From Apoderus coryli (taxonomy: Eukaryota > Arthropoda > Insecta > Coleoptera > Attelabidae), in NCBI GenBank assembly GCA_911728435.2, contig OU452206.1:15096297-15160296 (forward strand): a stretch of 64,000 nucleotides of DNA. Direction: 5' to 3'. The notes under the pieces were generated by a model that was not told where the DNA came from, ran no database searches, and saw only the letters and a list, made by a program, of their open reading frames with translations. Positions 1 to 45,100 of the stretch are shown here, piece by piece. Numbering within the stretch: position 1 is the first letter of the stretch; each line of letters starts with the position of its first letter. The translations under genes and the position numbers were made by a program.

Positions 1-814
1 CGTGTTTTCGCGTTGATACATTATCGATTATTTTCTATTTTTATTCATTGTTTTAATTTAATGTTATTCCGGGGCGTTTGCAAGGCCAAAGCCGCGAGAT
101 AAAGAAGTATTAGATACACCCACAAAAAAGATTTTTAGACCGCTAACTCCATACAACATCCCAAGACAGTGATTTCTTTCATACCATTGACAACCTCAAC
201 CTATTATACCCTATATCAGAGATTCATATAAATAAATGTTTGGCTATGTTTACGGAAGATAAGTAAAGTACTCTGGGATTTAGGAATCTAATGGTCGTTT
301 GCTCCAACAGTTTTAGGCAGCACATTAGGCAAAGCATAAACCTTGTAGGTCGTATTTTGTTTGCACTTATTCTTTCCCTAGCGTTAGATGCTGCGTAAAA
401 TTGTTGGTGCAAACGGTCATAAGTCTCAATTTAATTAGTTTTCAATTCTAAAAATCTCAGTGCAAATACTGTAGGTAGGTACCTATTTAGAACATTTTCT
501 AGTATTTTGTTTAAATAAATAGTATCATCAAATTAGCAAAATTATGTTATCATTTATAATAAATAAATATTACTAGGTAGGTGCCGATGTAGGTACCTAC
601 CTAATCTAAATTAAAAAATGTTGTGCAATATTTTAGTCAGTGTAAGAAAAAATTAAACAATAAGATTTACAAATCCCAACGATATAAAGGGTAATTAATT
701 TTTTTTTATAATCCTTTCGTATAACGTATAACATTTATTAATTTATTAGTATAATCAAAGATTAATATGTACATTAACCTTTGGTATAATAAAACACTTT
801 AAAATGGGATACCT
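1..814. other. AT-rich non-coding stretch
   Basis: I see no gene here. The sequence is AT-rich with short runs such as the TAGGTACCTA-type motifs near 475-600. The only ORF is a short one on the - strand (224-412) with no recognisable similarity and no splice partner. Confidence 0.6.
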
Positions 815-2815
815 ATTAAGCAGCATACTCATTTGAGAGCACACGGATATACGTGCGTGCTCAATATATGCGTATTCCCAGATCATGTGCGATCAGTGTT
901 CCCAACACTTGAAACCGAAAATATCCCTGAATGGGCATCAAATTACACCACTTTACACACAACATTGTTGGCAATGGCTAATTAAAAAGAAAAGGCTAAA
1001 AATAATAACTAAAAAAAAGCCGGGGCGGGTGGTCTAGTGGTTAAGCACGCTAGACTTGAGCAGACTGTCCCGGTATGTAGTTGGTTCGAACCCCGGACCA
1101 GCTGCATGTAGTTGCTCATTGCAAAGCAAATTGAAAAATTATTTAGATTAAAAGAAGACTGAACGAAAATTGAAAAATCAATTAGAATATGGCTGAATTG
1201 CCTAATAGATGCAAAGGCCAAAAAAAAAAACTAAAAAAAAAAAAAAATCCCGATGGCAGCCAGTCGGAAAAGTAGATTTTTGATTTATGTATTTTTTGTT
1301 TATACTTAGTCTACCACTGACACCCACTATTAACAAACAAATAATGGAATATTCTGACAGTCGCCAAATATAACCAAAGTGTCATATTGACAGTTATTTT
1401 AACTGAAATACCCATTATACTATAATACATACGTAAGTACGGTCTTATTGTTATTTCACAGGTGTTTATTTGTCAAAATAATTACAGGTATAGCGGGTGA
1501 TGATATTTTTTTTATTTTTTGTTACTTTATATTGACTTACATTTACTCAAATATGCCAGCGATGAAAAAACTCTCCAAATAAACATTGTAGAGATTTAAG
1601 TGCTCTATCATTTGATATGTAACATCGGTATTTTCTATTAACAATGAAAAAAATATGATTTTTTTAAAACTTTGACAGGCCGCCATTCTGAAATTAGCTC
1701 TCCGATTTCAATCGCCAACGAACTCACGCGGTTCCATGACCTAGCCGATTTTTTCACCAAATTTTGTTTCGATTGGTCAAAAAATGCGGCCTAGAGCGTG
1801 GCGCAAAGTTTCTATATCCCATATATATATAATATATATAGAATTTATTCAACTACTAGTTGAGTCACTTTAAGTGAATATTTTCCCTTAGTTTATATAT
1901 ATATATAGATATATAAACTTTTGAACTGCGGTCATTTTTAGGATCCAGGGGTCATAAAATGAAGTCCTGCATAAAAATTTTTCAAAATTTCAGTTGTGTC
2001 GATCTCCTGAATAGTTAGATTTTTTTTAAAAATCTACTAAAAAACGCCGAAATTGTGGCTGTCTGCTTTTGCATTTTGCCTCTATAGTATAGCCAGTAGT
2101 AAAAAAAAAAAGAAGAAGCAAAAAAGAATTTGACAATTGAAATCACTAAAAACATAGTCGGCCAAATTATCCCAAATAATTTGTTGTTAGAAAATTACAC
2201 ACAGTGACCTCAAAATATCCCAAAACGGTGTACTTACACCCGAATTGGGAACACTGTGTGCGATATTTATTTATAACACCGCATGCGTTGGTACTCTATC
2301 TATGTTCATCGTGTAGTAGTTTAAAAAAAATGGGTTGTGTCACCCCAAAACTTTCCCGACAAGTTATAATATAATCAAATTAATATGACCTGGGTAACGA
2401 AACAGAATTTTAATAATAATTATTGTTATAATTGTATTATTTTCATTATATCCAATAAACTATCACTTCCGGCATTAAGCTATGCTATTCTATTTTGCGT
2501 TCGCGTTGATTACAGTTATGAAAGCATTTCGAACCGCGCCTGCGCTTTAAAACCAGTTCTGTGACGTCACGATTCAGTTCAGAATCAATTCAGAATCGTG
2601 GCCGCGAACGAAGCTGCACAGAGCGCGCGCATACGCTGAATGTTTTCTTGGAACGGGAACCAAAAACCGACAAGATTTGGCTCGACACATGTGCGCTAAA
2701 AGTCGCGGCGCGTGTGGCATCCCGCATGACCTGAAAACGGCGAACGTGTCGTCTACATTTTGTGCATGTTCGTGTGTACTTAAATCATGTGCTCTCAAAT
2801 GTATACGCAGCCTAA
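815..2815. mobile_element. Probable non-autonomous TIR element, about 2 kb
   Basis: The ends look like imperfect inverted repeats: about 28 nt at 813-840 (ending in tttgagagcaca) matches the reverse complement of about 2785-2812 with several mismatches. The inside is non-coding and has AT-rich palindromes (about 1818-1918). A GC-richer block at 2470-2640 shares the string gtggccgcgaacgaagc, inverted, with the element at about 24500-24745. A tRNA-type SINE (1019-1249) is nested inside. The superfamily is not identified and the boundaries are approximate. Confidence 0.45.
1019..1249 (+). mobile_element. tRNA-derived SINE
   Basis: The head has a good RNA polymerase III box A (tggtctagtgg, about 1030-1040) and box B (ggttcgaacccc, 1083-1094) in tRNA-like spacing. 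A non-tRNA body follows, then an A-rich tail (about 1219-1249). The acceptor and T stems do not pair cleanly, so this is a SINE and not a functional tRNA gene. It sits inside the TIR element 815-2815. Confidence 0.75.
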
Positions 2816-2819
2816 GGCC

Positions 2820-3259
2820 ATCGTAAATATTAAATATGCTGTGCTAAGGCGATATCTTGTTACAACTCAGATCAGCTGGGCTGATATGACATGAACAGGG
2901 TTGAATAGAAGATAATCGTAAACACCGACCCAAAAGTAAATCGGATATTTCAAAGCGTATAATGTACTAGCCTACTTTATCGTTGACAATAAACTTCTAA
3001 CTGTCTATCAAATTTGTAAAAGGACCGTAGGTTTATGATAGGTGAGCGAAAATGGCTGATCTTTGGCGTTACTACAGGCATTGTCTTTATAAACACAATG
3101 CTACAGGACTACAGGCAAAGAAAAAAGAAACACAAAACACAATCGTGTATCTGTTCTTGTGAACAAGAATATTTTGAAAACCGCGCTGGTTTAAAAATGT
3201 ACCTACTAGTTTAACATAGCTATCTATTCAATATTTGTGATTTTTACTATTTTTAGGAT
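2820..3259. promoter_or_regulatory. Upstream region and possible 5' UTR splice acceptor of ABCC gene 1
   Basis: There is no ORF of note. A pyrimidine-rich tract ending in tttttag lies immediately before the start codon (about 3246-3257). This suggests that coding exon 1 is preceded by a non-coding 5' exon somewhere upstream. I cannot place a promoter or TATA box with confidence. Confidence 0.35.
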
Positions 3260-23721
<20,462 letters not shown>

Positions 23722-23771
23722 ATAAGTAACATAGTTTTTATATAAAATGTTATACTATTTGCCAAATTAAA

Positions 23772-24495
23772 ATTTATACATGTTTGTGTATTATTTATTT
23801 AAATCCTTATTTAGCTGTTTCTGCAAAAATATTTATCCCTATTTACCCTACAATATATCCCGTCTTCTCAACGTTTCGTCCGTATCTCCAGCAGGAGTGA
23901 TCATAGTTGTTTTGTTCACGTCACTACTGATCGTTTAGTCTGCTTCATTCCTAGTATTTATTCGGGGTGTACCTGGATGGGGTAATCATAAGCGTTTCTT
24001 CGGTTCTATTTTTTGTATATAATCATTTATGCATGTAGATCTGGTCCCGGCACAATAAGGTGTGCGGTGTAATCGAAATGGAGTTAGTTGAGAATAGTTG
24101 GTGGCGAGTGAATTCTCTTCAAAGATATTTTTTTATTGGTATAGTGTTCACTCGCGTTAAGAAAAAATTATGTTTTAATGGAGAGATAAATGGACTTTTG
24201 GGCAGAGTAGAATAATTGACGTACCTTTTACATCCAAGTAATCACAAAAAGAATAGGTTTAATGTTCAATTTCATACACCAGAGTTTCTTCGCAGGCGCC
24301 AGCATTTCCAATCAGTCCCCAATAATTCAGCCTCACAACAATTTAATCCTTGTAGATAGTAACTATGCGGTAACTTAAAGTTTTGCAATAAAGCAAAATT
24401 AATTATGTGCACCGATTTTAACGGTTCAGCGGTCAGTTTTGCAATGTAATAATAAAATGTCACTCGCGGCACGCGTGCGCGATAGGTACAGTCGT
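23772..24495. other. Intergenic region after ABCC gene 1
   Basis: I see no gene. Near 23880-23915, caacgtttcgtccgtatctc with cagcagg inverted looks like another decayed retroelement end with a GAAACGTTG motif. Confidence 0.4.
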
Positions 24496-24745
24496 TTAAG
24501 GCTATTTTCACACGACAATAGCTTCGTTCGCGGCCACGATTGGTTCTAGTTCTCTACGCTTGCGCAGTTTCAGCGTTCGCGGTGAAAAAATTATTGAACT
24601 AGTAGTAATAGAATCAAACAGTTTGGCGTTCGCGTTGAAAAAATAATCAGGTCATTACCGGTTGTGAATCGATTTTTCAGTTCTACGGACTGAGGAAGAA
24701 CGAAGAACTGTTGGTTCTGATATGCGCAGCCTAGCTAACGAATTT
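24495..24745. mobile_element. MITE-like element related to 2470-2815
   Basis: This GC-richer island starts ggctattttcacacgac and ends with an inverted gcgcagcc. It contains gcttcgttcgcggccacgatt, shared inverted with the 2-kb element near 2600. It holds no ORF. Confidence 0.4.
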
Positions 24746-26101
24746 CCAACGATAGCGTTGCAAGTCGTTACGACCATCGTTCAATTAGTGCTTAGACATG
24801 GTGGTTGACACATCTAGAAATGGTTTATGATTGCACAAAAGATGAAGTCCCTACTTACAAAATGAATCTCTTTAATTTGCTCGAAAAAATTGGAATACAC
24901 TACTATACCCTAAGGACCCATTAAAATAGTGGGTTTTTGAAGGTTAACGGATAAAATAAAACAACAAATCATCTGTATTAAGTGAATTGAGCTTTATATA
25001 CAGCAATTAAAAATTTGATACTAATTTTTGCAACTTTTTACGCATTTTGTTGAATTTATTAAAGCTGTTTCCGGTATCTGAAATATTTCGTGATGCAAAT
25101 AAATGCTATAAATATAACAAATTTATAATTAAATAGCTTATCATAATATATACGAAATTGTTGAAAAAATATCAGCAAATTATCTATTACGACTACCTAC
25201 AAAGTACTTATTATGCACAATAATTATTATACAAGGTGTTTCAAAAAGCACGGCAATATTTAAGGGGCGATTACAGTATAAAGTAACACATGGGTAGAAT
25301 TTAGGAAAAAAACTGTTGAAATTATAGGTACTGTAAAGTTTTGTTTCAGATCTTCAGTCGGAACGAATGTATGAAGAGAAAATTAAAAATTTAGCAAAGG
25401 AAAGCCGTATTTTAAAGATTTCTTTTTTACTTTTCATATAAGGGTATTGACCTTGAAACCTAAAATCTTTCGCCTACGGCACATTATGTTCCCCCTAAAA
25501 TCTACTTTATCCCGCTTTTTTAAACGTCAAACCAAGTAACCCTAGTTCCGGTGACATTCTTTATTGTGGACAGACGCTACACTGGTGGAGTTAAAGAATT
25601 CCCAAAATTTGCCATCTAGAGGTATTAGTTCAAAGGAACACATTGTACAGATTATGCTAATTGCCTCGTCAAACTGCTAAAATTAATAACAATAATTTAA
25701 ATCTAATTGTAATTAAATGTAAAAACTAAATAAATTTGAATACTACTTAACACAGAAGTGATTAGATAATAGAAAACAATTCTAGATTATAATTATGAAT
25801 TTGTAAGTAATTAGTAAAACAATACATACACTGATTTCACCTTGCAAAAATTTTGAGTGCGTAAAAGTAAGGTTAGGTGTTAAAAAACATCTGATTTATT
25901 ACTAAAGAACATTTTAGTTAACTATTACCGATAATAATAATTATTATTTCTGCTTAAATTTTAAAATGTTTATAAGAATTATTAGTATAAGTAATTAAGG
26001 ACCAACAGAAATTGTGTTTTAAAACAAACACTGGTTCATCGTGTCGTGTTTCATTATCGCAAATTGCAACGTTGCCAAACTGATATAATTTTTTCCTGAC
26101 C
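24746..26101. other. Intergenic region upstream of ABCC gene 2
   Basis: I see no gene. A caaggtgtttcaaaaagc motif near 25232 resembles a mobile-element end. The promoter of gene 2 should lie in the last few hundred bases, but no TATA box or initiator can be called. Confidence 0.4.
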
Positions 26102-37916
<11,815 letters not shown>

Positions 37917-37962
37917 GTAGTAAATAATGCAAATCTTGGATGTTCGGGGTTAAGTGAATGAC

Positions 37963-38003
37963 AATAAATGGTTTGATTTAATTTATGTATTTGTATCAAT
38001 AAA
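37963..38003 (+). terminator. ABCC4-like: Poly(A) signals of ABCC gene 2
   Basis: Two AATAAA hexamers (37963-37968 and 37998-38003) lie 47-82 bp after the stop codon in exon 12. Confidence 0.6.
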
Positions 38004-38176
38004 CTAAATAATACATAGTCGTCTTATAATTTAATTTCTTGGATATGTTGTTGTTGATAATACTACTAAATTGAAGTTGTAATACCTACATTAAACATTC
38101 ATAAATACAGTGATAATAGTTAAATAGCAAAATAAGGATTATCATTAACATACCAAAGTAATTAGTTGGTAACTAA

Positions 38177-38182
38177 TTTATT
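38177..38182 (-). terminator. Poly(A) signal for the distal neprilysin last exon
   Basis: TTTATT on the + strand is AATAAA on the - strand, 585 bp past the distal stop codon. The gap to the convergent ABCC gene 2 signal is under 200 bp, so the two 3' ends nearly meet. Confidence 0.4.
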
Positions 38183-38766
38183 ATTTCGATGTTTAAATAT
38201 CGACCAAGTAAAGACAGGTGTTTTAAAATAAATTTCAACAGTAGCACACGATAAAATTACAGTAAAAAGAATGGAAAACTCCGTTATTGAAGATTTTTAG
38301 TATTAGCATTGTCTTTAAAAGGATAAAGACAATGGTATTAGGTAAATACAGACTTATTCAATGTAACGATCAAGTGCGCATGTGTGCCTCTCAAAAGTGA
38401 CGTATCTTGTATGGCCTCCATAAAAACCGGTTCGGAATATCAACCGGATATTTACTTGAATTCAATCGCACATTCCAGAAATGACATTCTCATAATTTTT
38501 TATAATTTTACTTAAATCTTAAATGTAAATAAACACACAGTTTTTACGATACAAACAAATATTTTCAGAAAAAGTTTAAAAACATACTGAGATTACATTA
38601 CCTACTTTAATCAAATTATGTAAATTATTTTGAGAACAGGTTAGTATTGTGATTGATGAAATTTATGGACAACATAATAATGATGTTAAAGCTCAATTTG
38701 CAAGGTACACTTATCATAATCAAATTCCTAAAACAACTTAATAACTAATAAATATCACAGTTTTCT
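38183..38766. other. Likely 3' UTR of the distal neprilysin isoform
   Basis: This is AT-rich and contains no ORF. It includes a cattgtctttaa...aaagacaatg inverted repeat (about 38309-38335). Confidence 0.4.
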
Positions 38767-39105
38767 TCACCACACATGACACCTCTTCTTAGGGTTCATT
38801 TTTGATCCTACCGGACAATTGAAATCCTTCGCAAAGAACTCTGAATTACTGAATGGTCCCTGTACTCTAAACTCCCCTGGCGAATGGTATCCAGTCAAAA
38901 TTCGTAACTTTAATGATTCCGGTCGGTATTTAGCACACCATGTGTTTGCTGCTGACATCCAAAACATTTGCGTCGGAGTGTATTTAAGGCCTGGTAATAA
39001 GGCTTCTCTTCCATTACGTTCCACCCATTTGAGGTAGGCGAGGTACGCTTCTTTGATACCACCGTTATCAGCTATGTTTTCACCTTGCGTATTTATACCG
39101 TTGAG
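38767..39105 (-). CDS. Neprilysin alternative last exon, distal copy
   Basis: The acceptor is tcatttcag. The exon encodes 112 aa and a TGA stop: LNGINTQGENIADNGG, then QMFWMSAANTWC, HSPGEFRVQG and AKDFNCPVGSKMNPKKRCHVW. It has the same length and phase as 41751-42089 and roughly half the residues are identical, with no gap. The third zinc ligand (Glu of GENIAD), the Asp after it, and the late His and Arg of HSPxxFR are present. Confidence 0.9.
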   Translation of the reverse strand, partial: LNGINTQGENIADNGGIKEAYLAYLKWVERNGREALLPGLKYTPTQMFWMSAANTWCAKYRPESLKLRILTGYHSPGEFRVQGPFSNSEFFAKDFNCPVGSKMNPKKRCHVW

Positions 39106-42100
39106 CTGAAATGACAATGTGAAAGAAATGTGTCCGAGATTTTTTTTGTAGGCTTAGAAAATGTTTGAAACTTTGACAAATATAAAAAAAATAATCCGAC
39201 AGTGAAGTGTAATGATAATGAAAACATACCAAAACACGTCATTCAACAATTAACGTTTCGAGGTTATATGAGAACACATCATCGATTAAAAACAACTACA
39301 AATTAGAAAAATGATACTCTAACATCGCATAATGTTGAATTAACGAATATAGTTTGGAAAGGATTTTTTTTTATTTTGGTTTAAGAGTGAAATTTGATTT
39401 TCTGGCCGAAGAAATAAGTACATTTTATGCAAATAAAGAGAAAAGACATACGAATGTATCTATTTAATGGTATGAAGTATTTTGCATCAAATTATTTACG
39501 AAATTAAGAGATGCAAATTCTATTTAGTTTCATTGGATTCTACTCTAGATAGTTCGTATCTGGACCAACTGATTGGACCAGTCAAAAGGTTTGTAAGATT
39601 ATTCGATATAGAAGGTCATGCTGCCGAACAGCTATATCAAAGTTTACAAGATTTTTAAGTGAGACATTGTCAAAGGTCAATGTTATGATAATGCCAGAAA
39701 CATGAGTGAGAAGTAATGACAGGAATATATTATCTAGTACTGTTTTGTCCCTTCATTAAATTAGTATGGAGTAGTATGTTACGCGTAGTATTCTTCTAAT
39801 TTCTGGTTGTTTGACAATATAAATTTGGAGGTGTTTTATATGTTTTGATGACCAAAATATTTGATACATATGGAAGTGCCATGTCATACCATAGGCAGGT
39901 AGGTAATTGTAAAACTACCTAATAGTGCTGGACAATGGTCCACGTAAACAGGCTAAGTTTTATTATCAATAAGTAAGTGGAAAAGTGCAGAAGAGCTTTT
40001 TTGGCCATTCTCAATGACCGTCCATTGAGGCCTTAAATATTTCTAACAAAGTTGATTAGAAAACTGTCAGATACTACTTAACTTCCACCATTTTGGTTTC
40101 ATGCGCGTCATAAGTTAACCCAACAACATTTCCTACGGAACAAATAAATCAATATTAAAAAAATATCATGCCTTTATACAAATATTTACAAAAAATACCA
40201 TCACCCACTATTTATAAGAAAACTTAACAAACAATAACGACAAAACAAAATCAATGAAACGATTTATTAATTTAAGTATACAATACATGAAAAATTAAGA
40301 ATAAGAATTATAATAAATATACAAATGCAAAGTAAAAAAATCATTAAATTTACGTATATAATTTATTGATAATATTTTGTGTGATACCTACAGTGATATT
40401 AAAATATAAAATTATTTAATATCATCACTCGCGTCATAAATATAGCAAAGTGCAAACCAAATAAAATACACATCAAATTTTAATATAAAATTTGTTTTCC
40501 ACATAGGGAAGATAAAGCATTATGAAATATGAATTAATATAAAAATAATCTTAAGTACAAAGTATCAGTCGCTATAAAACTACCTACTAACAAACTAAAA
40601 CTACACTAAAAAAAATATTTTAAATATAATTATTGAAAACAACTTTAGCTTATTGTTTTAGAGTCATAAGACGATTTATTTGTAAAAGATTTTCTAACGA
40701 AATTTTGGTCCTTCCGATTGAAACTGTTGAAATGTTGAATAAAACTTATCATGATAGAAACGTTTAATAAATTCAATAAAATTACAAATATACTGGCCTA
40801 ATACATAGGAACCTTAACAATAACCACCGAGGTCCGTTCATCACCATAAAATTTATGACGATAACGTTTTCCTACTTTTTTTTTTAGTTTTACACATATG
40901 ATGAAAAAAGTGTAGAATATTACAGATGCGATACCAGGATTTTCACTTAAGCACAAGATCAACACGTTCAATCGGTTAATCAAGTTCAAATGTCAGCTGA
41001 GCTGCCAGTTTTAAGTAGAGTTTCACAAGGGCCATTGTGTTTCCAGAATTTCAAATCAAACTGTTTGCTGACTATACCAAGTTGGTTTGTAACCTATTTA
41101 GCGATGCGGAGATGATGTCGCTTGGACTTCAGACTGGCTCATAAACCTGAATTTTGGCAAATGCAAAGTCTTGCATATTGGAGCGGACAGGCTTTGAATT
41201 CAATTCGGTGGGTCAGCAAATTGACCTTGACCTCATTATCTCCAAGGATTTAAAGAGGGAGACCCATATTTCGGCAGTGGTATTTGGAATTTGCTAACAG
41301 TGTGTGGTCTTTACGTTGTTAAACATATAGACGACTTCGAGTCGACTTAACACAAACATATAAAGTACTCAGTGGCTACTTATTCAATTCATTGAACTAG
41401 TTTAATTTTAGCAGAAGCCTTATTTTGAGTTGGACAAAGAAAAATGTGCTAAGTTTACTCGAAGGAACTTCATAACTAACAGAGTGCCATGCTGGTACAA
41501 AGAATACTGTCGGCATCAGTTAAGAATTTCAAGAAAAAGGAGGACTATTTCATGAAAGAGTACAACAACCGAATGATTTGTCAAACAATCGCATAGGGTA
41601 TCGCCTTTTATTGTTTGGTTTACCTGCAGTGAACTTGATCTGAATTGGTACAACCGACCCTTAGCAATATATTTTTAAAATTACCTAAAAATGTTCAATT
41701 CACCTCAATTTTCATTAAATTAAATTAACAATTTTAAAATTTAAATACTTTCACCACACACCACATTTATTTTTCGGATTCATCAGTGATCCAGCAGGGC
41801 AATTGAAATCTTTAGCAAAACTATCTAAATTACTCAGAGTTCCAATAACACGATATTTGTCAGGTACATGTTCGTCAGTGATGATCATCTGACGTAATTC
41901 CTCTAATCTGGTCCGACCACACCAGACTTGGGATGCTGACACCCAAAACATTTGTCTGCCATTGTATCTGAGGCTGGGTAAATATGGTTCATCGCCAGTA
42001 CGACCAATTAGTTTCTCGTAGGCCTGATAGGCCATTTTCAAACCGCCATTATCGGCGACATTCTCACCTTGTGTGCTAATACCGTTGAGCTGGAAGAGAC

Positions 42101-45100
42101 AGATTAAAGTAAAGCAGATTGTTAGTGGAATATGTACACACATGCAATTTGTAACAGTGTTGTCAATATCATTTCTCATGCATAAATAAATTTCTCCCGA
42201 TGAAAATGATTATTTTAAAAATAAGCACCAAATAGACTCAGAGTTTAGATACAGGGTGGTCCACTGAAAACGAAGCAGAGGCCATTGAGTATGTACTTAA
42301 TATAAAATTTTTGGAAAAATTCGAGGGGTATTTCGTAGGGGAATTTTAGTGTACAAATTTGAGAAATTTGTGGGGAATTGTTCGGGAAGTTTGGGGAATT
42401 ATTAACAGAATAGTGGAATTTAATAAGGAATTTGTGGAAAATTAGAAAGAAATGCAACGAAACTGGACAACATATAAAACTCACTGTCGGTGATCACCAA
42501 TTATTAAAAAGTCATCATACTGCTGGCTTTTAGATTAGTCTAATGCAGAGTAAATACTGACCGATCAAAAAGATTTATTAGCAGTACAAGGAAAACGGCG
42601 AAAAAAACCTTCCAAAGGTCATTCCTAACCAATCTGGACTACGAAAAGAATTAAACCGACTAAACAGAAACTACTTATCGATGAAGCTACTAGTACAAGC
42701 ACTGATTCCGACGATATAGAACTCTACGACTTCGATGATTCCAAAGAGGTTCCAGATGAGATGTTGCCGTGTGACTCAAATTTATCGGAAGTTGCCGAAC
42801 TGTATATAAGTAAACTTGTAGATTGTTTTTTCGGAGTCGTTTAGGCGGTTTGGCCTCCCCTCACTTCGACCTGCAGAAGATCTTTTGTGAATGACTCTAA
42901 TCTATGAATTGCCCAGCTGTCCCACATTTTTCATAAAGTTGATGATTTCTCTGGGGGCTAAATTCCTTGCCTCGTCGGGTGTTAGGGTCACCCCTCCAAG
43001 GTGTTTTAGCCTTTTGCAGAAAAGTGCCATGCATTCGCAGAGGACGTGTTCTGTTGTCTCTGTTGCGTCTTCGCAAAACCGACAAGTGTCGTCCTCGGTT
43101 AGGCCCATCTTTTTGAGATGGTACTTCACTAGGTGGTGTCCCGTAAAAAGGCCTGTAATTCGCCTTAGGTCGCTTCTCTCCAGTTGGATAAGCTTCCCTG
43201 CGTTGGCCTCTGAAAGTTTGATAAACCTTTTTGATTGTCTTAGGCCTGGAGTGTTTCTCCAGTAGGACTTAAGTTGTTCCTTTTCCCATCTCCGAAGTTC
43301 TTCCTTCATATGGCTTTTCTAAGTACACTTAATGTTTTCCTAGTTATTTTTTAGTTTTTATACATATGATGAAAGAACTCAAATCAAATTTGTATATTAA
43401 AGATGTGATACGAGGATTTTCACTTAAGCACACACTTAATCAAGTTTAAATGTCAGCTCCGCTGCCAGTTTGAGTGGAGTTGCACAAGGGCCTGTACTGT
43501 GACGTTTGTGCTGCTAATATACATATCAGATCTATCGCAGAATATCAAATCAAACTCTTTGCTGACGATACCAAGTTGGTTTGTAACCCATTTAGCTTCA
43601 AAATGATGTCAATAATATTATCTCTTGGCCTTCAGACTGAATTTTGGCAAATGCAAAGTACCTTGCCGATTGGAACAGACAAGCTTTGAATTTAGTGGGT
43701 CAACAAAATGATCTTGACGAATTTATCGGAAGTCGCCGAACTGTATATACACTTGGAAGGCTATTGATCGGAGAATTGAAGATGGATTTTGTGAACTAGT
43801 TTAGGTATGAATTCGTAGGGAATTACCTTGCGATTTAATAAAATTAGAGGCATTAGTACAGGATTAGAGGAATTACTAGGAATTTCTTCAATGTTATTAC
43901 AGAATTAATATTAGTAGGGGAATTAGTGGGATTACTAACAATCCTGGGAATTAATGTACACATTTTTATGAGCTGTTTACCCATCGGAAAAATTCTTGCA
44001 CACGATTTTGCGAAGAGGAAATCTGTCTAAGCCACTAGACTGTATTTGTAATTATAGACCTGTATCCATATTATCAAATTTCTCAAAGCTGTTTGAAATT
44101 ATTTTATAACAGAGGATTTATAGAGTGACAAAGCCTAATTTATCAATAAATCAACACGGTTTTATCGGTGGCAGGTCCACGCTTACTGATCTGTCTGTGT
44201 TTACACAATTTACTTCAGAAACTGTTGATGGAGGAGGGCAGGTCGATGTGATTTACACGGACTTTGCCAAAGCATTTGACAGAATAAATCACGTGGTTCT
44301 GTTGAACAAGCTTACTATGTTTGGGCTTGGAGCTGGATCTATTTCGCTAATCCATTCCTATATTACTAATAGATCCCAATATGTTCTCCATAATGGATAT
44401 AAATCGTCAAGATACCATATGTCATCTGGTGTTCCGCAAGGGTCTAATCTGGGCCCATTATTGTTCTTAATTTTTATAAATGACTTAGCCGGACTACTGA
44501 ATTGTCAGAGAATGCTCTTTGCGGACGATATGAAAATATTTAATTCCGTTAATAATCTTGACGATTGTAATCGTTTGCAGCGTTATATGGATTTGGTTCA
44601 ATGCTGGTGTGAGGAAAACAAACTGCACTTGAACTCTTCCAAGTGTAAAGTTATGTCATATACCAGAAAAAAATCAGCCATTCATTTCGATTATACGATT
44701 GGTGAGACGATTTTAAATCGTCCTGAGTCCATTAAGGATCTTGGTGTGACCTTTGATAAGGTTCTTTCGTCCGATATACATATAAATAACATAATACTGA
44801 GTGCATCTAGGTCTTATGACTACATTGTGAGAAATTCCAGATCTTTTGAGAATATGGATACAATAAAAACCTTATACTATGCTTATGTCAGGTCAAAGCT
44901 GGAATACTGCTCTTTAATATGGTTTCCATATTATAACTGTTACAATGTTTCTGTTGAGAGAGTTCAGCGTAAGTTCTTAAAATACTTATGTTTCAAAACT
45001 GATGGATCATATCCAGAAAGAGGAATTGAGTATGACATCTTGTTAACAAGATGTCAAATACAAAGTACAAGAATTAAGACGAAAAATTCATGCAGTAAAA

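Noticed and set aside
1019..1100. Functional tRNA gene
   Set aside because: Boxes A and B are good, but the acceptor and T stems do not form a proper cloverleaf and a SINE body with A-tail follows.
2556..2572. tgacgtcac as a CRE element controlling ABCC gene 1
   Set aside because: The palindrome is inside a repeat about 0.7 kb upstream. A single 8-mer match is weak evidence.
38819..39037. 72-aa + strand ORF
   Set aside because: It is the antisense shadow of the distal neprilysin last exon.
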